From CABMGO01 sp964408125 (GTDB taxonomy: Archaea; Nanobdellota; Nanobdellia; Pacearchaeales; GW2011-AR1): a stretch of 19,402 bases of DNA. The notes beneath the pieces were generated by a model that was not told the DNA's origin, did not search any database, and was given only the letters and a program-made list of their open reading frames with translations. The stretch lies in assembly GCA_964408125.1 (NCBI GenBank), contig CAYOYC010000012.1, positions 1 through 19,402 of the forward strand, in the 5' to 3' direction. The position numbers and the translations under genes were made by a program. Shown one piece after another: positions 7,022 to 12,518 of the stretch; the first letter of the stretch is position 1, and every line of letters starts with the position of its first letter.

Positions 7022-7307
7022 GGTACAAGTAATAAAAAAGCAAACCAGCAAGGGAATTTTATACAACCCTACTCTTAGCTCTGTTTTAATGGTGGAAGAA
7101 ACTATTCAGAAGCATAGTCAAGAATACGGGAAATATCAACTTTGGAAAAAATTACCAACCAAAATGATGTATCAAACCTATTTGGTAATATTAGATTATT
7201 TGGTTATTTCTGGAAAAATTCTTATAGATAAAGAAGGTTGTATCATGTGGACGTGGGACCCCGCAGGAGTTGCAGATTTAAGAAAAAAGGGATTAATAAT
7301 CAAATGA
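7020..7307 (+). CDS. Putative winged-helix antitoxin of a RelE/ParE pair
   Basis: A 95-residue protein without membrane segments or cysteine motifs apart from a single Cys. The pattern suggests a small winged-helix domain: helices from about 22 to 60 (VEETIQKH, LWKKLP, then MMYQTYLVILDYLV), followed by a beta wing with GKILIDKEG and MWTWDP near residues 66-82. Its stop overlaps the toxin start as ATGA, so the two are translated as a unit in antitoxin-first order. I infer a DNA-binding antitoxin that neutralises the next gene product and represses the operon. I have a general memory of similar archaeal proteins preceding RelE-like genes but no alignment. Direct repeats over the promoter fit the idea. 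Confidence 0.6.
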   Translation: MVQVIKKQTSKGILYNPTLSSVLMVEETIQKHSQEYGKYQLWKKLPTKMMYQTYLVILDYLVISGKILIDKEGCIMWTWDPAGVADLRKKGLIIK

Positions 7308-7636
7308 AAGAAATTAATGTAGCATTTGCTTCTGAAAAAGTGAAAGAAGACTTTGAGAAATTAACGAACGGAAAATTTGAAGACAAAAAACTTTCGTCTT
7401 TTATTCAAAGAGCGATAAATGATTTAAAAATAAATCCCTCTTGCGGAACAAAAATTTCAAGAAAACTATGGCCAGATATTTATATAAAAAACCACAATGT
7501 AAATAACCTGTGGAAATATGATTTACCTAATGCTTGGAGACTTATTTATACGATTAAAACAACAGAAATCGAAATACTAAGTGTTTTACTGGAATGGTTT
7601 GATCACAAATCTTACGAAAAGAGGTTTGGTTACTAA
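7304..7636 (+). CDS. RelE/ParE-superfamily toxin-like protein
   Basis: The 110-residue product shows the RelE/ParE pattern: an N-terminal strand and long helical region (F-A-S-E-K-V-K-E-D-F), a central stretch with KLWPDIYIK, then NLWKYDLP with W-R-L-I-Y-T-I (the conserved Arg-containing strand), and a C-terminal strand ending LEWFDHKSYEKRF with H/Y/R residues in the usual active-site area. Members cleave mRNA on ribosomes (RelE type) or poison gyrase (ParE type); which applies here cannot be read. The start at 7304 is chosen because it overlaps the antitoxin stop as ATGA; an upstream in-frame start at 7238 would add 22 residues that are merely the antitoxin sequence in another frame. The end overlaps the next ATG as TAATG. 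Confidence 0.75.
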   Translation: MKEINVAFASEKVKEDFEKLTNGKFEDKKLSSFIQRAINDLKINPSCGTKISRKLWPDIYIKNHNVNNLWKYDLPNAWRLIYTIKTTEIEILSVLLEWFDHKSYEKRFGY

Positions 7637-8025
7637 TGTCACTTCGTCAATATCTAACATCAACCGGAATAGTAGTCTTATTAGGAAAATCCGCAGAAAC
7701 AAACGAAGAGCTAATAAAACAATCTAATAAAAATGAACTTTTACTTCACACCGCAAAACCCGGAAGCCCATTTGCAAATATTAAGACGAAAGAAGCCGAT
7801 TTATCAAAGCAAGAAATTTATGAAGCCGCAACTATGTGCGCAAAGCATTCCCAAGACTGGAGAGATAATAAAAAAGATATTAGCGTAAGTGTTTTCTCAG
7901 TAAGTGACGTATGCAAATCCAAAGATATGAAACTAGGAACTTTCGGCGTAAAGAAAGAAAAAAAGATTCTAGTAAAAAAACAGGACATTTTGGAGTTTGA
8001 AAAACAACAATCGCAAGCTAGTTAA
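7636..8025 (+). CDS. Stand-alone NFACT-R (DUF814) domain protein
   Basis: This 129-residue protein matches the NFACT-R RNA-binding domain from the C-terminal part of NEMF/Rqc2/RqcH-type ribosome quality-control factors. Visible elements in order are GIVVLLGKSAETNEEL (11-26), LLHTAKPGSPFANIK (36-50), AATMCAKHSQDW (64-75), then VFSVSDVCKSKDMKLGTF (86-103) and a closing K-K-I-L-V-K-K strand. The NFACT-N and coiled-coil parts are absent and there is no room upstream for them, so this is a single-domain version rather than a truncated gene. It should bind RNA, probably tRNA or rRNA on the large subunit. GAGGT at 7623-7627 precedes the ATG by about 8 nt, and the start overlaps the toxin stop, so it belongs to the same operon. 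Confidence 0.85.
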   Translation: MSLRQYLTSTGIVVLLGKSAETNEELIKQSNKNELLLHTAKPGSPFANIKTKEADLSKQEIYEAATMCAKHSQDWRDNKKDISVSVFSVSDVCKSKDMKLGTFGVKKEKKILVKKQDILEFEKQQSQAS

Positions 8026-8046
8026 ACTCTCAAAAAATATAATTTT

Positions 8047-8313
8047 ATGGCAAACAAAAAGCGAAGATTCGATACGGTACAATTACAGATAGGAAAGAAT
8101 GGCTTAACAGATGCTTTTATAGAGCAGGTTAGAAAGATCTGTGAAAACGAAGAGATGATAAAGATTACCATCCTAAAGTCTGCGTGCAGAGATAAAAAGG
8201 AAGCAGATGAAATGTGTAAAAAGTTAGTAGATACATTAGGTAAAAACTTCGTTTATAGATTAATAGGCTACGTTTGTACTTTACATAAATTCAGGAAGAA
8301 CGTTAGGAAATAG
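8047..8313 (+). CDS. YhbY-like RNA-binding protein (CRM domain)
   Basis: The 88-residue product is almost entirely a CRS1/YhbY (CRM) domain: a QIGKNGLTDAFIEQV motif (residues 15-29) with the characteristic I-G-K-x-G-L loop, then EMIKITIL, a basic helix, and a final YRLIGYVCTLHKFRK strand-turn, where families usually show IG-x-x-x-x-L-Y/H-R. YhbY binds precursor large-subunit particles in bacteria; the archaeal version is often found next to the S19e gene, as it is here, with one opposing gene in between. It lies 21 nt after the NFACT-R gene and probably shares its transcript. Its last 11 bases overlap the end of the opposing 92-aa gene. Role in ribosome assembly inferred from family. Confidence 0.88.
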   Translation: MANKKRRFDTVQLQIGKNGLTDAFIEQVRKICENEEMIKITILKSACRDKKEADEMCKKLVDTLGKNFVYRLIGYVCTLHKFRKNVRK

Positions 8314-8581
8314 GGTTATTACCATTCGCTACATGACAATAAGCAAGATAAACACTCTTGTGATATTCAGCCAGCCCATTATTGCCCAAATTTTCATACC
8401 ATATTTCTCTTTTTCCGATAGTGGCAACCTGACTAGGATCTTTAATCTTTGTCACAGTTCGGATAACTTGATGAGTATATTTTCCAAAACGAACTACACC
8501 GATTTCGGGGCTCTCGCCCAATAATCTTAATAATTTACTTCTTTGCGCGGGGGCCAAATAGCCTAATCTTTCTCTGCTCAT
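8303..8581 (-). CDS. Unknown 92-residue protein, convergent with YhbY gene
   Basis: I do not recognise this protein. It has a basic, helical N-terminal half (residues 1-30, with RERLGYLAPAQRSKLLRLLG), a middle with short strands (IGVVRFGKY, VIRTVTKI), and a C-terminal half rich in N, Y, H and G with two H/C-containing stretches (EYHKSVYLAYCHV). There are no membrane segments. It is likely real because GGAAG lies about 4 nt before the ATG, a minus-strand TATA box (ATATAAATCC, 8607-8616) is about 30 nt upstream, and its codons (AGA, TTA, GAA, ATA) match local usage. The last 11 bp overlap the end of the YhbY gene in opposite orientation. A small RNA- or DNA-binding role is possible but unsupported. 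Confidence 0.55.
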   Translation of the reverse strand: MSRERLGYLAPAQRSKLLRLLGESPEIGVVRFGKYTHQVIRTVTKIKDPSQVATIGKREIWYENLGNNGLAEYHKSVYLAYCHVANGNNPIS

Positions 8582-8606
8582 TTCTTCCTGAAAATATTTC
8601 CGTTTA

Positions 8607-8616
8607 AAAGGATTTA
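8607..8616 (-). promoter_or_regulatory. TATA box of the 92-aa gene
   Basis: ATATAAATCC on the minus strand is centred about 30 nt before the ATG at 8581. Confidence 0.45.
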
Positions 8617-8668
8617 TATTGTCGAAACCATATGATGTGGTTTATCCAGAAAAAACAATCATCGTTAG

Positions 8669-8677
8669 TTTTATAAA
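8669..8677 (+). promoter_or_regulatory. TATA box of the S19e operon
   Basis: TTTTATAAA followed by CCC. A start about 26 nt downstream would be near 8700, leaving a leader of roughly 66 nt, unlike most genes here, which appear leaderless. Confidence 0.65.
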
Positions 8678-8700
8678 CCCAAAAACCAACCTATTTTCGT

Positions 8701-8750
8701 GTTAAAGTTCCGTTCGAAAGAACGTTGACAATTTATCTCCGCAAAGGAGA
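8701..8750 (+). promoter_or_regulatory. Structured leader of the S19e-L39e-L31e operon
   Basis: The first element is a hairpin from 8701 to 8729: GTTAA pairs with TTGAC (one G-T), a 5-nt bulge AGTTC follows, and CGTTC pairs with GAACG around a GAAA tetraloop (8716-8719). The second is TCTCC-GCAAA-GGAGA (8736-8750), a perfect 5-bp stem whose right arm contains the only GGAG before the ATG at 8767, about 17 nt away. Folding would hide that GGAG. A translational control element for the operon is inferred. Confidence 0.45.
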
Positions 8751-8766
8751 GCACAATAATAATCAA

Positions 8767-9294
8767 ATGGCAAGAACAATATTTTCAAAAGATGCACAGT
8801 TATTCAATGTAGCCTTAGCTCTAGAATTAAAAAATGTTTCAGAAATAGTTCCACCACAATGGGCTTTTTTTGTTAGATCTGGTGTTTCAAAGCAAAGGAC
8901 TCCAGAAAGTCCAGACTTTTGGTATGCAAGAACCGCGTCTATTCTAAGACAATTATATCTTCACGGAGTAGTTGGTGTAGAAAAATTAAGAACAAGATAT
9001 GGAAGTAGAAAAGATAGAGGAGTAAGACCAGCAAAATTCAAGAAATCATCTGGAAAGATTATTAGATTAATTTTACAGCAAGCAGAAAAAGCAGGATTAG
9101 TAGAAAAGGTAAAAGATACTCAATTTGGTAGAAGATTAACAAAGAAGGGAAGAGATTTCTTAGATTCAATAAAAGTTGCAGAAATACAAGAGATACCTCT
9201 AGGCGAATATTTAGGAAAGGAAAAACCAGTTGAAGTTCAGGAAGAATTAAATGAAGGAGTAGAAGATGGTATTGAAACACAATCAGAAGAGTAA
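8767..9294 (+). CDS. rps19e: Ribosomal protein S19e
   Basis: The 175-residue small-subunit protein is shared by archaea and eukaryotes and absent from bacteria. Residues 1-137 hold the core: PQWAFFVRSGVSKQRTP near 30-46, DFWYARTASILRQLYLHG (50-67), GVEKLRTRYGSRKDRG (70-85), then SSGKIIRLILQQAEKAGLVEK and RLTKKGRDFLD, all typical. A 38-residue acidic tail (138-175, many E and Q) follows, so it is longer than the usual ~150. ATG 8767 is chosen because the family begins with a few residues before the helix; an upstream in-frame TTG at 8725 would lie within the leader hairpins. First gene of an operon with L39e and L31e, whose grouping is conserved in archaea. Confidence 0.95.
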   Translation: MARTIFSKDAQLFNVALALELKNVSEIVPPQWAFFVRSGVSKQRTPESPDFWYARTASILRQLYLHGVVGVEKLRTRYGSRKDRGVRPAKFKKSSGKIIRLILQQAEKAGLVEKVKDTQFGRRLTKKGRDFLDSIKVAEIQEIPLGEYLGKEKPVEVQEELNEGVEDGIETQSEE

Positions 9295-9475
9295 AAAGTG
9301 TCATTTAGACAAATGGGGTAAAAGAACAAAGTGGGCACCATTTTGGGCAGTAATAAAGAAAGCAGGAACTGGAAAAAGAATGCACCCATCTGCAATAACT
9401 CATGTTAAAAGAAATTGGAGACATAAAAAATTAAAAATTAAACCAAGAAATATGAGGAAGGACTTTTTAGGATAA
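9266..9475 (+). CDS. rpl39e: Ribosomal protein L39e
   Basis: A very basic 69-residue protein of the large subunit, placed near the exit tunnel in archaeal and eukaryotic ribosomes. The sequence HNQKSKKCHLDKWGKRTKWAP resolves into the K-S-K-K and K-x-x-K-W-A-P elements of L39e, and VKRNWRHKKLKI matches its R-x-W-R end. It is longer than the usual ~51 residues, with a middle insertion and a short C-terminal extension. The only ATG is at 9266, inside the end of the S19e gene (29-bp overlap), and is supported by AAGGAGT at 9253-9259 about 7 nt upstream. Its stop overlaps the L31e start as TAATG. Identity is good given position between S19e and L31e. Confidence 0.85.
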   Translation: MVLKHNQKSKKCHLDKWGKRTKWAPFWAVIKKAGTGKRMHPSAITHVKRNWRHKKLKIKPRNMRKDFLG

Positions 9476-10020
9476 TGGTAGAAACAAAAACAGAAGAAAA
9501 GATTGAACTACAAAGAGAATACATTGTACCAATGAGAAGAGGATTTCTTAAAGTTCCTTGCTATAGAAAAGCAAAGAAAGCGGTCTTAGTTTTAAAACAA
9601 TTCATCGCAAAGAATATGAAAGTTGAGAATAGAGATATTAAAAAAGTTAAACTTGATATGTATCTTAACGAAGAAATATGGCATAGAGGAATTAAAAATC
9701 CATTGCACAAAATAAAAGTTAAGGCAACAAAAAAGGCAGGGATTGTATATGTTGAATTAGCAGAAATACCAGATTTCGTAAAATACAAGATGCAGAAAGC
9801 AGAAAAAAGATTATCAAGAGTACAAAAAGTAGAGCCAAAACCAGAATCAAAACCAGAAGAAAAAACAGAAGAAGAGAAGGTAGAGGAAAAAGAAGATGAC
9901 AAATCAAACAAAGAAGCTGGATTAAAAGAAAATAAGGCCCAAGCAAAAGCTCAAAAACACACAGAAGGAACTAAGCACGAGAAAAGCACGACTCCGAGAA
10001 GAACAGTTTTACAAAGGTAA
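9475..10020 (+). CDS. rpl31e: Ribosomal protein L31e with long charged tail
   Basis: Large-subunit protein found at the tunnel exit in archaea and eukaryotes. The core spans about residues 10-102: REYIVPMRRGFLKVPCYRKAKKAV, then LKQFIAKNMKV and LDMYLNEEIWHRGIKNP, the hallmark of the family. It is followed by a strand ending VYVELAEI. The usual protein is 80-100 residues; this one has 181, because a 75-80 residue tail made mostly of K, E, P, A and Q follows (with PKPESKPEEKTEEEK and a K/H/R-rich end). The tail is probably disordered. In many archaea eIF6, L18Ae, prefoldin and FtsY genes come next; here an unrelated gene follows after 116 bp with its own TATA box, so the operon ends here. Confidence 0.93.
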   Translation: MVETKTEEKIELQREYIVPMRRGFLKVPCYRKAKKAVLVLKQFIAKNMKVENRDIKKVKLDMYLNEEIWHRGIKNPLHKIKVKATKKAGIVYVELAEIPDFVKYKMQKAEKRLSRVQKVEPKPESKPEEKTEEEKVEEKEDDKSNKEAGLKENKAQAKAQKHTEGTKHEKSTTPRRTVLQR

Positions 10021-10098
10021 TTTTTAGTATACTTAACAGATGTTATGTCTTCTGGCATTTATTTTATGTTACTCCTTATAAGATATAACAATAGTAAG

Positions 10099-10108
10099 GT
10101 TTATAAAT
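10099..10108 (+). promoter_or_regulatory. TATA box of the 317-aa coiled-coil gene
   Basis: TTTATAAATA is centred about 33 nt before the ATG. A second A/T box (TATATAATTT, 10119-10128) is too near. AGGAGG at 10112-10117 is 19 nt from the start codon, too far for normal ribosome binding. Confidence 0.45.
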
Positions 10109-10136
10109 AGTAGGAGGCTATATAATTTGTGATAAA

Positions 10137-11090
10137 ATGGCAGACAAACCAAAAACAGAGGATGTAAAGGCACTGAATCCATTAAAATATTCATTCGTGG
10201 ATTCTGGAGTTAAATGGGATTCTGGTGGTTTTTACAAAGCTTATGAGGCGCTACAGGATCTAGCAAACACAGAAGCGTCCGATCCCAAGGGGCTTGAAAA
10301 AATACTCTCAATTGTAAACAATCCAGAGGTTACATCTGGATGGGGCAGAGAACAGATTGATGCAGCAAAACAAAGATTAGTTTCACAGTATGGATTAACA
10401 TTATTGCAATATTCAGTTTCAAACGTTGGAGATTTAGCGAAGGCGGTCGGGGGAAAAGCATTAGGCTTATTCTTACACTTCCCAGCATTCGAAGCGAAAG
10501 GCGACAAAGATTACGAGGGTTTACTCTCAGTTCAAAAAAAATTGGCAGACAAGCAAGCGCAAGTTCAAAAAGATCCTCAAGCATACATAGAATCTAGAAT
10601 CCCAAAAGATTTAGCATCAAGACAATTCTGGGGATCAATGCCACAGATTGTATTAGAGGGCGAGATAAGACCACTCGAAGTATATTTAAGAAGCTTAGTC
10701 GGAAAATATGGACCTACGAAGGCAATTGTAACAAACGTAAAAGCCGGGGCAAAACTTCACGAAGCCTATACAAAAGAATCTAGGGAAATAAATGATAAAT
10801 ACCAGAAAGCAAGACAAGAAAAAGCAAAAGCTGTTGCACAGAAAGAAGGAAAGGAAAGAGAATTGACTGCAAAAGAAGAAAATGAAATAGAATCCAAATT
10901 CACAAAAGATAGAGATAGTCTTGGTAAAAAATATGAAAAGCAAATGCCAGCGTTGGCAAAATATCAAGAAATGATAATGACTCTTCAGGCAGAAGTATAT
11001 CAAGCAATGAAGGAAGATAAAGAAAGAAAGGAAGCCGAGAAGAAAGCCAAAGAAAAAGCTCTAGAAAGAGAGAAGAAAAAGGCAGCTTAA
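10137..11090 (+). CDS. Unknown protein with C-terminal coiled coil (317 aa)
   Basis: Not recognised. The N-terminal half (about 1-190) looks globular and soluble, with FVDSGVKWDSGGFYKAYEAL (19-38), the W70-containing turn SGWGREQIDAAKQRL, and a hydrophobic strand GKALGLFLHFPAF (106-118). The conserved-looking stretch LASRQFWGSMPQIVLEGEIR (159-178) is followed by PLEVYLRSLVGKYGPTKAIV. From about 205 onward the sequence is a long K/E/Q-rich helix, probably a coiled coil, ending in an alternating K-E-A-K tail. No signal peptide, membrane helix or metal motif. It follows the ribosomal operon with its own TATA box and opens a three-gene set with the 29- and 141-residue genes. Function unknown; oligomerisation through the helix is likely. 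Confidence 0.8.
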   Translation: MADKPKTEDVKALNPLKYSFVDSGVKWDSGGFYKAYEALQDLANTEASDPKGLEKILSIVNNPEVTSGWGREQIDAAKQRLVSQYGLTLLQYSVSNVGDLAKAVGGKALGLFLHFPAFEAKGDKDYEGLLSVQKKLADKQAQVQKDPQAYIESRIPKDLASRQFWGSMPQIVLEGEIRPLEVYLRSLVGKYGPTKAIVTNVKAGAKLHEAYTKESREINDKYQKARQEKAKAVAQKEGKERELTAKEENEIESKFTKDRDSLGKKYEKQMPALAKYQEMIMTLQAEVYQAMKEDKERKEAEKKAKEKALEREKKKAA

Positions 11091-11098
11091 AATATAAA

Positions 11099-11188
11099 AT
11101 GATAAAACAAAACAAAGATGATAAAAAAAAAGAGCAATTAACTTACTCAAATCAAACGTATTCTGTGACAAATGAGGTAAGAAGATGA
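11099..11188 (+). CDS. 29-residue coupled mini-ORF
   Basis: A 29-codon frame (M-I-K-Q-N-K start, E-V-R-R end) sits 8 nt after the 317-aa gene and ends in a TGA that overlaps the ATG of the next gene as ATGA. It fills the whole gap between the two genes. The GAGGT at 11174-11178 inside it is also the ribosome-binding site of the next gene. It could be a real small polar protein or simply a leader that couples translation. Length gives little statistical support. Confidence 0.35.
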   Translation: MIKQNKDDKKKEQLTYSNQTYSVTNEVRR

Positions 11189-11610
11189 GGGGCACTAGAA
11201 GAAATGAATTTGTTGGGAAATTGAAGGAGGGCGAGAGGGTAAATTATTTTTTTAAGATGCTTAAAAGGCACTCTTCTCTGTCAAATCCAAAAAATGTTTC
11301 AATGGATGTTTCAGCTGATAGTCCAGTTATTAAATATAACGGGAGAAGATTGATTATGCCAGAATTTTCAAGAGAAAATAATCTTCCAGGTATTTTAGCG
11401 ATGGTGGGCCCAAGGGACGAAAACCTTGCGAAGATTGTAGACGCAGTTAGCCATTTAAGAAAAGCAAGTCCATTTTGTACATATGATTCTCCAGTTGTAG
11501 GAGGTGCTACTATCCCCTTTTATGAGTGGCCACAAATAGATTTCCCAATAGATGCGAGAATGGCATATTTGCAAACAAATCCAATGGCTAATAATGTAAG
11601 AAGAATATAA
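11185..11610 (+). CDS. Unknown basic protein (141 aa)
   Basis: Not recognised. The product is soluble and basic at its start (MRGTRRNEFVGKLKEGERV), with no signal peptide or membrane helix. Possible elements are NYFFKMLKRH (20-29), VIKYNGRRLIMPEFSRENNL (48-67), GILAMVGPRDENLAKIVDAV (69-88) and a Pro/Tyr-rich end FYEWPQIDFPIDARMAYL (112-129). A single Cys (98) occurs. The start is fixed by GAGGT 7 nt upstream and by ATGA overlap with the mini-ORF. It is the last gene of the 10137 transcript: the opposing nucleotidyltransferase gene ends only 2 nt beyond it. A partner of the 317-aa protein is inferred from co-transcription only. Confidence 0.75.
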   Translation: MRGTRRNEFVGKLKEGERVNYFFKMLKRHSSLSNPKNVSMDVSADSPVIKYNGRRLIMPEFSRENNLPGILAMVGPRDENLAKIVDAVSHLRKASPFCTYDSPVVGGATIPFYEWPQIDFPIDARMAYLQTNPMANNVRRI

Positions 11611-11612
11611 TT

Positions 11613-12476
11613 TTATTTATTCGTCACTAACTTTTTAACAATTCCAGACATCTCCCCAATGAATTCGTCTGTCTTTTGTTTTATCTCATCAATTTTTTTA
11701 CCAGAAACGTCCATTAATTTTCCATAGACAATTTCTTTTGATAATTTAAAAATCTCTCCATAAAAATCAGCATATGAATTTTTCAGGAGTCCCTTTTTGA
11801 CAAATTCATCTTTCAGAATCTGTTCAATCTGTTCTGGTGACGGAGAGCTGATATTTGCAGCAATAATGGCAGCATGTGCAGAATCAACACAAGCCCAATA
11901 TAAACCATCCACAACGCCAAGTAACGAATTTCTAGCTCTAGCTAAATGTATTGGGGCTCTTTGTAATAAATTATAAATTGCCTCAGGCGTAGGTCTTATT
12001 TTTCCAGCTTGTAAAAGTGCTTTTTGTGGGATAAAGAATCCGCCATGGTCAATTAAAGCATCACCGTATCGTAATATATTCATAACAACAGGATCTCCTG
12101 TCATCATGTCTTGCCACCACGTAGAAAGCTTTACAGTATTCACATGCAATGGTTTTCTATACGGATTTGTCTGAATTATTTTTCCTAACTCCTCTCTGTA
12201 TGTAGCGATTAGTTCTTCATCCCAAATAATTGAGACATCGTCTATAATTACTATAACATCTATATCCGAATCTAGGTTAGATTCTTGTCTTGCAGAACTT
12301 CCAAAAAGAATTATTGCCTTTACTGTCTGTTCAAATTTATTATAAACCTTTGTCGCAAAATCAAGGGCAATTTCTCTTTCTCCAGCAATCATCATAGTAG
12401 GAACTTTTTCAAAGTCAGATTTAGGAACTTCGTTTATGCCCTTCAATTTAGATTTCTTCACGTTCTTCTTCACCAT
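11613..12476 (-). CDS. MNT-like nucleotidyltransferase with helical C-terminal domain
   Basis: The 287-residue protein begins with a Lys-rich 25 residues and then a minimal nucleotidyltransferase domain of the DNA polymerase beta superfamily. ILFGSSARQESNLDSDIDV (56-74) carries G59-S60 and the D71-x-D73 pair that bind metal and nucleotide. A third carboxylate is normally on a later strand; the likely position (LHVNTV, 110-115) has no Asp or Glu. The second half (about 165-255) is all helical, with LARARNSLLGVVDGLYWACVD near 178-198 and DSAHAAIIAA (198-207), reminiscent of HEPN domains, but no R-x4-6-H nuclease motif is evident. MNT and HEPN proteins often form toxin-antitoxin pairs; here both parts are fused. 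It could adenylylate or otherwise nucleotidylate an RNA or protein. Own TATA box about 28 nt upstream. Confidence 0.8.
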   Translation of the reverse strand: MVKKNVKKSKLKGINEVPKSDFEKVPTMMIAGEREIALDFATKVYNKFEQTVKAIILFGSSARQESNLDSDIDVIVIIDDVSIIWDEELIATYREELGKIIQTNPYRKPLHVNTVKLSTWWQDMMTGDPVVMNILRYGDALIDHGGFFIPQKALLQAGKIRPTPEAIYNLLQRAPIHLARARNSLLGVVDGLYWACVDSAHAAIIAANISSPSPEQIEQILKDEFVKKGLLKNSYADFYGEIFKLSKEIVYGKLMDVSGKKIDEIKQKTDEFIGEMSGIVKKLVTNK

Positions 12477-12498
12477 CTTTTATATTCCATGTTTTTCT

Positions 12499-12509
12499 AT
12501 TTTATAAAT
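12499..12509 (-). promoter_or_regulatory. TATA box of the nucleotidyltransferase gene
   Basis: CATTTATAAAAT on the minus strand is centred about 28 nt before the ATG at 12476. It lies just after the stop codon of the upstream TIM-barrel gene, so the two genes seem to be separately transcribed. Confidence 0.55.
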
Positions 12510-12518
12510 GTTTCATCT

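Noticed and set aside
7238..7303. N-terminal extension of the RelE-like protein
   Set aside because: The added 22 residues lie wholly within the antitoxin gene in another frame; the ATG at 7304 overlaps the antitoxin stop and gives a normal family length.
8725..8766. TTG-initiated extension of S19e
   Set aside because: The region forms leader hairpins, and the ATG at 8767 gives the family-like N-terminus.
9062..9304. Long minus-strand frame opposite S19e with Leu-rich product
   Set aside because: Antisense shadow of a Lys/Glu/Arg-rich ribosomal gene; no promoter or ribosome-binding site, and the Leu-rich content is what reversed K/E codons produce.
9561..9946. Two minus-strand frames opposite the L31e tail
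   Set aside because: Both are Ser/Phe- or Leu-rich shadows of the Lys/Glu-rich tail with no start signals.
10112..10117. AGGAGG as ribosome-binding site of the 317-aa gene
   Set aside because: It is 19 nt from the ATG, and no in-frame start codon lies at the proper distance.
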